A stretch of DNA of 46,000 bases from Symbiodinium natans (Eukaryota; Sar; Dinophyceae; Suessiales; Symbiodiniaceae), in contig CAJNDS010002823.1 of the NCBI GenBank assembly GCA_905221605.1, positions 906,470 through 952,469 on the forward strand, written 5' to 3'. Made by a program: the position numbers and the translations under genes. Numbering within the stretch: the stretch's first letter is position 1; each line of letters begins with the position of its first letter. Under the pieces are notes generated by a model that ran no database searches, was not told the origin of the DNA, and worked only from the letters and a program-made list of their open reading frames with translations. Positions 30,257 through 38,676 of this stretch are shown one piece after another.

Positions 30257-33200
30257 GTGAGACGATCTCCTCAGAGGATGTAGCGGGGGAAGACTTAGCG
30301 CCCATTCAGAAGTTGCCCTTTCAAGTTGCCCGGTCTATCGGTCAGGAATATGAGCGTAGCCTTATGTCCAGCCTCGAAGAGTTAGCCCCTAGAGGTGTGA
30401 TGTTGTTGGAGGTTGGGGGTTCTTCGGAAAGTCATCTGAGGGTGGAGTGTGAGCAAGTGTTCGGAAAGGGCTCAGCGGTGAGTTTGTCCCAATGGAATGG
30501 AGGAGAGCTCGAGACCACCAAGGGAGTAGAATACATTGTGCGTACCCTCAAGGAAACGAAGCCCAAAGTCCTTTGGATAAGTCCCGACAGTACTGCTTTC
30601 TCCCCGTGGCAGAAACTCAATCAGAGAAGTCATGAACAGATCTCGAGGCTCCAAGCTAAACGGGAACAAGCTATGCTGCAGTATAAGGGCGTGGCTGAGA
30701 TATTCCAAGCTGCACAGAAGCTGGGGATAACATGTGTTCTTGAAATGACAGAACACTGCGAGGCCTGGCAACAACCATGGTATCGGGCGCTGTCTAGGGA
30801 GCTTGAACTGTATGAAGGTGTGTGTCAGGGATGTCAGGTGAACTTGAGGGATTTTCAAGGAGCGATGTTGTGTAAAGGTTGGAGACTTGCTAGCACGGAT
30901 GGAGCTCTGGTTCAGAACATGTCGCTGGTGTGTGATGGTAGACACTCACGTGGTAGGTGTACTGGGGAGTCGTGTAAACAGACAGCGGGATACACTCGAG
31001 AGTTCGCACGCCGGGTGATCCGGTACATGGAGCGCAAGGCGAGTTGGTTCGAGACGGCTAAGGAATTGCAATCGGGTGAAGGCCTGTGCATGGCGGTTGA
31101 GGACAGTGATGAGTGCACGGCCAAAGAACCATCTCCCGAGAAGCTTCAGGACATATCATCAGAAAAGCGCAAGAAGATTTTCCAGCACTTGCGCAGGATT
31201 CACAATGCCACGGGTCACTGTAGTCTCCAGTATCTGATAGGTAGCCTGAAGAAACGAGGTGCGAGCAAAGAGGTTCTTAGGTGTGCTGAAAATTTTCGAT
31301 GTGATGTCTGTGCTGAACGCCGCCGACCGGACCCCCGAAGTCAAGCTACCCTCAACGAACTTGTTCCAAAATGGCATACTGTGCAGTGCGATGCCTTCTC
31401 ATGGAACCATCCCGAAACCCAGGAAAAATGGCAAGTGATGATTGGGATTGACGAGGGCAGTCGATTGAGGGTTGCTCGGTTGCTGTTTCAACATCAGTCT
31501 CGTACTCCCGGAATGAAGGACTTCGTTGAATTTCTGGAGGGTAATTGGCTTCCTTACTTCGGAAAACCACAGGTGTTGAGATTGGATCCGGCGGGATGTT
31601 TCAGGAGTAAGGAGTTGGATTCGTACTTGTCTGAACGGAGTATCGAGGTCCAACATATTCCTGCTGAAGCACACTGGCAGATTTCTCTTGCCGAACGAAC
31701 AGTCCAAACCCTGAAGAATGTGATGTCAGCGTTAGTCTCCGAGCAACCTCAAATGAGTACCTCAGAAGCTTTAAGCCGAGCGCTGTGGGCAAGCAACAAT
31801 AGGGATCAGTACCAGGGATATAGTCCTCTTCAACATGCTTTCGGAAGGGCTCCTGACGAAATGGGGCACCTAGGCGAGAACAAACTGAGAGATATTCCTA
31901 TTCTTACCGAACATGGGGTGTCGGCAGAGTTTGGCAACAACGTGAAGACGATGCTCCTGGCTGAACGTACGTTTCTCGAAGAACAAGCCAAGGAACGTTT
32001 GCGAAGAGCAGAGCTGTCAGGCAACCGAGTCATGAAGAACTTTTGCCCTGGAGACCTGGTGTTTGTATGGCGGCGGATGACTCCCAAACAGGACGGGGGC
32101 CGACATTTCAAGGGAGGAGGATTTGTAGGTCCGTACCGCGTTCTTGCGACGGAGAGTCGCGTAGGGGAGAAAGAAATCCGTCCCGGACATGTGATCTGGT
32201 TGTACAGGGGAGGTCAGCTTATAAAGGCTTCGCCCCAACAGCTTAGACCTGCCTCTGAGCGTGAAGAATCGTGGGCCGAACTTCAGGAAGGAGTCGATGT
32301 GCCATGGACCTTATCTGATTGCCTGAAAAAGCAGCCTCCCCACCAGTATGAAGATGTCACTAAAGATGCTCAGAACATGCCAAAACCACAGGAATGCGAT
32401 GAAGAACATGAAGAACATCGTCCCTTGTATAGGATCATAGGGAAGCAACATAACCCGCAGCGCACACAGGCCAGTCAGGTACACCACCGAAGCCGAAGTC
32501 CAAATAGGCGACCAGAGGACCCAAACAACAATCCGGAAGTTACCCCTAAGGGACGCCCCAATGGTTCTTCCTTGGATACTCGAAGTCGTAGTCCCCTGAC
32601 GAGAGGTAGGCCCGTAGCCAGACAGGTTCCACTATCAACTGCTGATTTCATGGAGGAATGTGGCGTGGTGTTTCCAACAGAGGAAAGCGCGTTCTGGGCA
32701 CAGGAACGACAAGCAGTGACGATGGAGATTGAGCTGCCACATGTCAGCACCAAGAGGGGAAAGGAATGGGTTCGCGATTTGGGGTGCTATTTCGTGAAGC
32801 AGTTGCGAAAGAATGCCGTTGAGATTTCAGAAAAGCATTTGACGCAGGCCGAGTATGAAGGGTTCCAGAAGGCTAAGCAGAAGGAAGTCAAGAATTTTAT
32901 CGTCGCCCGAGCCTTCCAAAAACTGCCCTCCCACATGAAACCCAGCAAGAACCAAATTCTCAAGATGCGCTGGATTCTGACTTGGAAGTTAGACGAAGGG
33001 ATTCCCGAAAACGAAGTGTTAAAGAGAGACAGTCTTGGAAACCCATTGAAACCGAAGGCAAGGGCTGTGGTGTTGGGCTATATGGATCCCCAATACGAAC
33101 ATAGACCCACCAGTAGCCCAACTATGGGAAGAACTACTCGTCAACTCTTCCTTCAACAATGTGCAAACGCTGGTTTCCAAGTGGAGAAAGGAGATATCAG

Positions 33201-34542
33201 CGGGGCATTCTTGCAGGGGGATGAGTTTGGACCCGATCGTCCCATGGTGTGCGAGCCTCTGCCGGAGATTTGCTCTGCAGTCGGGGTTAGTCCGGGAAGC
33301 CCAATGTTGTTAACCAGAGCCGCGTACGGATTAGTGGAAGCCCCGATCCAGTGGTTTCTTTCAGTTTCAAGATTTCTCGAATCCATCGGAGGGGAGCGGC
33401 AGCTCTCCGATCCATGCTGTTGGGGATTCTTTAAGGAGGATAGAACTCCAATAGGATGGGTATGCGGACATGTTGATGATTTCTTGTTTGGCGGCCGTGC
33501 TCAGGATGCTGCTTGGGAAGCGATTAAGAAGAAGATACGGGAGAGATTCAAATGGGGTCAATGGGAGAGCAAGCGGTTTTGTCAGTGCGGCGTCCTGATA
33601 GAACAGGATGAAAGTGGATTTCTGTTGAGCCAACCAGATTATCTGGAAACCATCAGCGAAATTCACGTGAGCAAGAGTCGCTGGCAAGATCCGTCTCAGG
33701 CGCTGAACGAAACAGAGCTTCAGCAACTTCGAAGTGTACTAGGTGCGTTGTCATGGCATGCTAATCAAGTCGCCCCCATTTGGAGTGCTCCCGTGAGTTT
33801 GATGTTGTCTCGAATCCATCGAGGCACAGTGAACGAAATCCTTGAAACTAACAAGCTCCTGAGGAAAGCCAAGCTTGCGCAACACCAGAAGATGAGAATC
33901 CATGCCCAACCACATGCTCCAAAATTGCTGGCAGCCTGGGTAGACGCGGCAGACTCTCATCGTCCAGATGGAAGTTCGACAAAAGGCATCTTTATCGGAT
34001 GGACGGACGAGAAGTTGCTCAAAGGGGACTTGGTACGCATCAGCCCAATCTTCTGGCAGTCAGCAAAGATTCAACGAGTATGTAGAAGCTCCGGATCGGC
34101 AGAAACTCATGCTGCGGTGGATGCTGATGATGAACTGTATGCTGTGCGGTTCCAGGTGTATGAGTTTCAGGGAGGTCAGGTTGCTTTGTGGTCATGTGAT
34201 GATGCGGTGAGTAAGGTCCCGGGAGTGTTGATAAGCGATAGCAAGAACCTCTATGATCGGTTGAGTCAGACGGTTCTTACCCTGAAGGGAGCCGAGAAAC
34301 GTACTGACATCGCTAGTTTGTGCCTGAAGGAAAGCATGACCTCCACTAAGATGATTCTTCGATGGGTGAATGGAGATAGTCAGCTTGCAAACTCTTTGAC
34401 CAAAGAAACTGAGCTGCATCAGTATCACGAGTACCTACGTAGGGATGGACAATGGCGTATTGTTTACGATCCCGAACTCCTGTCTGGTCGAAAGCGAAAG
34501 CAATTAGGCTTAGGTTCTCTTGAACAAAAGAGTGGCCAGTGA
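29878..34542 (+). CDS. pol: Element 2 Pol: methyltransferase-like, integrase, reverse transcriptase, RNase H
   Basis: The open frame spans 1554 codons, but the first 120 or so overlap the previous frame and are probably not translated; true Pol likely starts near 30240 by a -1 shift. Residues about 172-300 hold a Rossmann-like region (VMLLEVGGSSES, then VLWISPDSTAFSPWQ) parallel to the methyltransferase-like region of element 1, but the catalytic Cys of the PPC motif is replaced (PDS). The integrase zinc site is H442/H447/C475/C478 and the core D505, D570, E606 (35 residues between the last two). RT includes KGDISGAFLQG and GHVDDFLF (D1200/D1201). RNase H begins at WVDAADSHRPDG (D1356) and includes SGSAETHA and SDSKNLYDR. 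No break is seen to the stop. Confidence 0.88.
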   Translation: MVHSNGDRRAGSTLAIEEVRHVGQWTQQDRERKDPPTGGQSECRISDQDMPTSTSGDKSIRELPGALNRVLGDGCHSGRCHLGLGDGAGRGHGADPQSPERAPSSPAGDGQPRDITHSQGEESAQLGETISSEDVAGEDLAPIQKLPFQVARSIGQEYERSLMSSLEELAPRGVMLLEVGGSSESHLRVECEQVFGKGSAVSLSQWNGGELETTKGVEYIVRTLKETKPKVLWISPDSTAFSPWQKLNQRSHEQISRLQAKREQAMLQYKGVAEIFQAAQKLGITCVLEMTEHCEAWQQPWYRALSRELELYEGVCQGCQVNLRDFQGAMLCKGWRLASTDGALVQNMSLVCDGRHSRGRCTGESCKQTAGYTREFARRVIRYMERKASWFETAKELQSGEGLCMAVEDSDECTAKEPSPEKLQDISSEKRKKIFQHLRRIHNATGHCSLQYLIGSLKKRGASKEVLRCAENFRCDVCAERRRPDPRSQATLNELVPKWHTVQCDAFSWNHPETQEKWQVMIGIDEGSRLRVARLLFQHQSRTPGMKDFVEFLEGNWLPYFGKPQVLRLDPAGCFRSKELDSYLSERSIEVQHIPAEAHWQISLAERTVQTLKNVMSALVSEQPQMSTSEALSRALWASNNRDQYQGYSPLQHAFGRAPDEMGHLGENKLRDIPILTEHGVSAEFGNNVKTMLLAERTFLEEQAKERLRRAELSGNRVMKNFCPGDLVFVWRRMTPKQDGGRHFKGGGFVGPYRVLATESRVGEKEIRPGHVIWLYRGGQLIKASPQQLRPASEREESWAELQEGVDVPWTLSDCLKKQPPHQYEDVTKDAQNMPKPQECDEEHEEHRPLYRIIGKQHNPQRTQASQVHHRSRSPNRRPEDPNNNPEVTPKGRPNGSSLDTRSRSPLTRGRPVARQVPLSTADFMEECGVVFPTEESAFWAQERQAVTMEIELPHVSTKRGKEWVRDLGCYFVKQLRKNAVEISEKHLTQAEYEGFQKAKQKEVKNFIVARAFQKLPSHMKPSKNQILKMRWILTWKLDEGIPENEVLKRDSLGNPLKPKARAVVLGYMDPQYEHRPTSSPTMGRTTRQLFLQQCANAGFQVEKGDISGAFLQGDEFGPDRPMVCEPLPEICSAVGVSPGSPMLLTRAAYGLVEAPIQWFLSVSRFLESIGGERQLSDPCCWGFFKEDRTPIGWVCGHVDDFLFGGRAQDAAWEAIKKKIRERFKWGQWESKRFCQCGVLIEQDESGFLLSQPDYLETISEIHVSKSRWQDPSQALNETELQQLRSVLGALSWHANQVAPIWSAPVSLMLSRIHRGTVNEILETNKLLRKAKLAQHQKMRIHAQPHAPKLLAAWVDAADSHRPDGSSTKGIFIGWTDEKLLKGDLVRISPIFWQSAKIQRVCRSSGSAETHAAVDADDELYAVRFQVYEFQGGQVALWSCDDAVSKVPGVLISDSKNLYDRLSQTVLTLKGAEKRTDIASLCLKESMTSTKMILRWVNGDSQLANSLTKETELHQYHEYLRRDGQWRIVYDPELLSGRKRKQLGLGSLEQKSGQ

Positions 34543-34577
34543 ATCCAAAAGGCTTTGACTTTTGAGTTTTGGGGGCG

Positions 34578-34691
34578 TGCAAGCTGGAAGCTTGTGCCGC
34601 TCTCAAACGCTATCGTTGCGAGCACCTTTCGGTCCGAGCAAGCAGCTGGCAAAAGGACTCCGCGTGTCTTGATCCAAGTGTGCTGCCTGCA
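34578..34691 (+). repeat. 3' LTR of element 2
   Basis: 114 bp, identical to the 5' copy. The bases before it (TTTTGGGGGCG) are only weakly polypurine. Confidence 0.93.
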
Positions 34692-34706
34692 AGGGTTTAG
34701 GGACAA

Positions 34707-34835
34707 ATGGAAGTGGCTTCGCCCAACCTCTGGGAGAAGCTATCCGAGGAGGACCGTGCTGAGTGCACCCCGCTCACCGCGAGCTTCGTATCCCTGGCCG
34801 GCGAGTGTCAAAAATCCTCAGGATTTACCCCACTC
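34707..34835 (+). other. Open plus-strand island after element 2
   Basis: Reads MEVASPNLWEKLSEEDRAEC then TPLTASFVSLAGECQKSSGF with GC-rich third positions and gene-like composition, but it runs straight into a minisatellite. No splice signals agree. Listed because it is the best plus-strand coding hint in the window. Confidence 0.25.
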
Positions 34836-35160
34836 TGGGGCTGGGCACTGTGGGGACAATCTGGGGTTCGGGCTCTCTAGCCAAAATTTGGGGTCACTTC
34901 CGAGAGGCTGGGCACTCCGGGGACACTCTGGAGTTGGGCACTCCAGGGAGACTCTGGGGTTGGGCCTATGGGGTTGGGCACTCCAGCTCCAGGCAGACTG
35001 TGATTATGGGCACTCTAGGGAGAATCTGGCACTGCGCACTCCAGCAAACCTCTGGCGTTGGGCACTCCAGGAAGAGTCTGAGGTTGGGCACTCCAGGGAC
35101 ACTCTAGAGTTGGGCACTCCAGGGACACTTTGGGGTTGGGCCACTCCAGGGATGAGGGAG
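34836..35160. repeat. 26-bp minisatellite
   Basis: Units around GGGCACTCCAGGGACACTCT recur every 26 bp (starts at 35008, 35034, 35060, 35086, 35112, 35138), more diverged to the left. About a dozen copies. Confidence 0.88.
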
Positions 35161-35242
35161 GAGTAGATCGGGCGAGGAGAAGAGTTGCGGGCGAGGAGAA
35201 GAGTTGAGCTTAAAATCTAACAACCCCACACCGAGGGTGGGG

Positions 35243-35780
35243 AACAAACAAAACAAACAAAACAACCCAAACCAACAAAACAAACAGAACAAACAGAACA
35301 AACAGAACAAAGAGAACAAAGAGAACAAAGAGAACAAAGAGAACAAAGAGAACAACGAGAACAAAGAGAACAAAGAGAACAAAGAGAACAAAGAGAACAA
35401 AGAGAACAAAGAGAACAAAGAGAACAAAGAGAACAAAGAGAACAAAGAGAACAAACAGAACAAAGAGAACAAAGAGAACAAAGACAAACAAACAAACAAA
35501 CAAACAAACAAACAAACAAACAAACAAACAAAACAAACAAACAAACAAAACAAACAAAACAAACAAAACAAACAAACAAACAAAACAAACAAAACAAACA
35601 AAACAAACAAAACAAACAAAACAAACAAAACAAACAAAACAAACAAACAAACAAAACAAACAAAACAAACAAAACAAACAAAACAAACAAAACAAACAAA
35701 ACAAACAAAACAAACAAAACAAACAAACAAAACAAAAAACAAAAAAACAAAAACAAACAAAACAAGCAAAACAAACAAAC
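35243..35780. repeat. AAAGAGAAC and AAAC simple repeats
   Basis: 9-mers AAAGAGAAC (about 35290-35480) then AAAC / AAAACAAAC repeats to 35780. No coding meaning; the apparent 255-285 residue frames are repeat artefacts. Confidence 0.92.
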
Positions 35781-35969
35781 ATGCATATGCACAAACAGCC
35801 AAACATGCAAGTGTGCAAATGTGCAAACATGCAAAAGACAGCAACACAGGGATGTACACACACACACACATACACACGCACACAAGACCTGAACATGAAC
35901 GCACACGAACGCGCGCACGAACACGAGCATGCACGACGAAGACCCACAAAGCACGGAAGACTCGAAGCT

Positions 35970-36040
35970 GACCCGCGCTCCTTGCCATTGTCATACTCCT
36001 GGAGCTTTCCCACCAACCAGCTCTGACTCCTCTTGACCAT
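35970..36040 (-). CDS. Candidate first exon (starts MVKRSQSWLVGK)
   Basis: ATG at 36040-36038 on the minus strand, preceded by CACTTCCTCAG and other AG sites. It reads MVKRSQSWLVGKLQEYDNGK then ER, with a GT about eight bases later. It might open a gene that continues past element 2; that is speculation. Confidence 0.25.
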
Positions 36041-36219
36041 GGCGCTGGGGTCTGCCCACCTGGTCATGTGACGAGAGGCTTGGCGCTTTAGATTGAGTAA
36101 GCCACAAGTGAGGAGAAGCGCTGAGGAAGTGAAACTCCTAGAAGAACCTGAAGGAACCTGCAGTATACTGCGTGAATTGAGGTAAGCACCCTTACATGAG
36201 TGTGTTTAACTCCCTTTAG

Positions 36220-36278
36220 GGTTTAGGGCTTAGGGCTTAGGGTTTGGGGTTTAGGGTTTAGGGTTTGGGTTTAGGGTC
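36220..36278 (+). repeat. Small TTTAGGG array
   Basis: Degenerate units (TTAGGGC, TTTGGGG); the only array in the AT-richer 36-38 kb stretch. Confidence 0.8.
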
Positions 36279-36921
36279 TGACACTTGAAGATGCTGGTTG
36301 AAGTTTAAGTCATAATTCAAGTTGGACTATTCTAAACAACTGCAAGCTCAAGTTGGCTGGCTAATTACAGCGTTTTCCGTTCATCCTCGCTAAAACGACA
36401 ATAGTTTCAAGTTCAGCTAAGAACTGCCTAAGTGCACAGAGGTCTTGAGGTAGGATATATTTCAAACAGGCAGCAGTGCTTCACATTAATTTTGCTTAAA
36501 TCTGACTGAAGAAGCTTTAAGTAAAGCACTAAGCTTCAACTCAACGTAGTGAAACAAACCAAATCTGTTACATGGCGGTCATCGCATTAGTACTGTTATT
36601 TTTCAACTATTGCGACTGTACAAAAGGAATGAGTGACTAGATTGAACTCAATGTGTCATGGTTATAAGGTTGACTCATCTTCACCGAGTTGAACTATGTC
36701 AAAGGAAAATGCAGTTATCTCGCAAAAAAATGAGATAGTTCAAAAGCTTGTTTTTGCGAACAACCGACTTTTGCTAAGCAGGAGTGTTACTGAAACTGCC
36801 CGTGAACATGTTTGACAGATTCGACTTGAGTAAGTGCAGAAAGGACTGTTGCAAAGGCCCACATATGATCGCATGATGGGTTTTACGGTCTTAAGTCTTA
36901 AGGTTTCAGAGCATGGGCTAC

Positions 36922-37002
36922 TTGGTAGCCCCGAAACAACGTTGAAGGTAGCCTTTTTTTGGCTTGGCTATTGGGCAGCCGAGGGGTACAATGGGCTACC
37001 AA
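36922..37002. mobile_element. Family B, copy 3
   Basis: 81 bp, ends TTGGTAGCCCCG and ATGGGCTACCAA, with AGCCTTTTTTTGGCTTGGCT inside. Confidence 0.7.
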
Positions 37003-38256
37003 GGCCATCACAACAGTTCACAATGGGTAGTTACTTGCGTGAAGTTGTTTCCGCTGCTTCATTGCTCGCGTACTTTTGGATGACCCAGTATTCGCCTTAT
37101 CCATGATTCCGCGTACTCTTCAACTATGATCAGGTTTTCAAGTGATTATTGGGTGTTGTGCTGATTTGTTGTAGTTTCTTTTGGGAAGAGGTACTTTTTG
37201 TCAGCATTTGGATTGCTTGGAGCAACCTCTGACAGCTTGCCAACTTAGACAAGACCTGCTAGCCCCCCGGTGCGCCCTCCCCTCCCCCCCCCACCCCCTC
37301 CCCCCCCACCCCTCTCCCCTCGTTGGCGGCCTAAAGCAATGAGAATGTCGAACGGACGTTTAATGTCGTAAAGTCAGTAATGGATTTCAAGGCCAGTTCC
37401 GAGATGACTTATAAGAACAAATGACCTTTAACCAATCATCCGCAGATTCGTAGAATCAAGGCTATGCAGGATGATGTCAATTGGCTTTTCACGTTGAGCG
37501 CCGAAGATGGTTTGGCGTGTCGGGTGTCCTAGAAGCTGTCTTTCACGAGTGTTCGATATTACCGGCCTTCTGAGAATATACATGATTTCAGAAATATTCT
37601 GGACCTCCAGTTATGTCAGTCAAACGATTTGAATATTCTACATGTTCAATTTGGGGGAACTGCGGATAAGAGCTCATCGCAGCGACTGGAGTTCATATTG
37701 CAGCAGGTTCATGCTTTTCTTGGCTGGACTGTGTGATTGTTGGGTTGCGCCTTTGCTAATCATATTCGGTTCTCCACGACTGACGGTTCCAAACTCAAAC
37801 TCAATGCAACTGTTATCATCACGAGCTAGCTATTGCTTCGCCCAACGGCAACAATGTAAACAATGTTGCTCTTTGCCTAGCATGGCATGGAAAAATGACG
37901 AAGGGGCACGCCTCTCACTCCACCAGTTACTCACAAGCAATCCTCTCGCATCAAAAGACGCGGGGGAGGGGGGGCGGGAGGGCACGCGCAACAGTCCCCC
38001 CTTCCAAGAGAGGTCATGACAACTGTGACGAATTTGAGTCAGTTGCATTCGAACGACTTACTTTTGCCCAACTTGCAGTGGAGTTTATTCATGCTCGCTC
38101 TGCTCCTTTCGCCTCGCCTCAGTTTCACTTTTAGCTCTGGCTTTTAAAGTGTAACCGGGTGCTAGTAAATTCCGTTGATGCTCTGACTTTCCTATTCTTC
38201 TTCAAAGTGACACAACACGCGCTGAGGGCCCATTGCACATTTTGCCTTTGCAGGCT

Positions 38257-38465
38257 TCAATAACTGCAGACATGCCGTAGAGAATGAGGACTCATACACC
38301 CGAGAAGATCTTCATTTCCCATCAGAGCGCTACCCCGTATATACCCCAAATAATCATCATCCTCCGTAAAAGAAACCCTACTTGCTGTGAAACAACCTTC
38401 CTCCCATGCCCTCCCCAGGGGGGGAATCGTTGAATCCTGAACCCGACAGCCTGACAACCCTTTCA
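38257..38465. other. Stretch below the last traced rhodopsin-like exon
   Basis: It has one 66-codon open frame on the minus strand with no recognisable features and no match to a rhodopsin tail. Not called as coding. Confidence 0.3.
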
Positions 38466-38635
38466 GGCTCAGGGTTTAGGGTTTAAGGTTTAGGGTTTAA
38501 TGAGTTGTGCTTTAAACCCTTTGAAAAATATTTATGAATAGGTTCCCTTACAAGGAAAAAAGAGACATAAAAAACTATCCCAAAGCACAACCCAGTTTAG
38601 GGTTTAGGGCCGCCACCTGCGGCGGTGGTCCGCAC

Positions 38636-38676
38636 CAATCTTAAGCATGCTCAGGGTAAAGCCGCCCTTGGAGATC
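38636..38676 (-). CDS. Rhodopsin-like gene, exon 6 (retinal lysine)
   Basis: A 41-nt exon after acceptor GCGGAG. Joined to exon 5 it reads LLNMISKGGFTLSMLKI, which completes helix G. The Lys aligns with the Schiff-base lysine of microbial rhodopsins. The donor is GTGCGG at 38635. It is found only by splicing logic; on its own it is too short to call. Confidence 0.6.

Larger units (their letters stand above)
26363..34691 (+). mobile_element. Ty1/copia LTR retrotransposon 2 (8.3 kb, plus strand, apparently intact)
   Basis: Two identical 114-bp LTRs (TG...CA) flank gag-protease, an oxygenase-like region and a long integrase-RT-RNase H frame. The 5-bp target duplication is AGGGT (26358-26362 and 34692-34696); it lies inside a TTTAGGG array, and removing the element restores the array register (TTTAGGGTTTAGGG on both sides). 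The primer-binding site is TGGTAGCGGGGCC. One in-frame TAG and one -1 frame change separate the three coding parts; no other break is seen. Confidence 0.95.
36060..38260. other. AT-richer stretch without recognised genes
   Basis: Apart from one small array, family B copy 3 and a C-rich run (37263-37320), I see nothing that supports a gene. It is the only long stretch nearly free of telomere-like repeats and could be intergenic DNA downstream of the rhodopsin-like gene. Confidence 0.5.

Noticed and set aside
35104-35994. Open frames of 245-296 codons in AAAC/AAAGAGAAC repeats
   Set aside because: Simple-repeat artefacts (Asn/Lys or Phe/Cys/Leu runs) in multiple frames.
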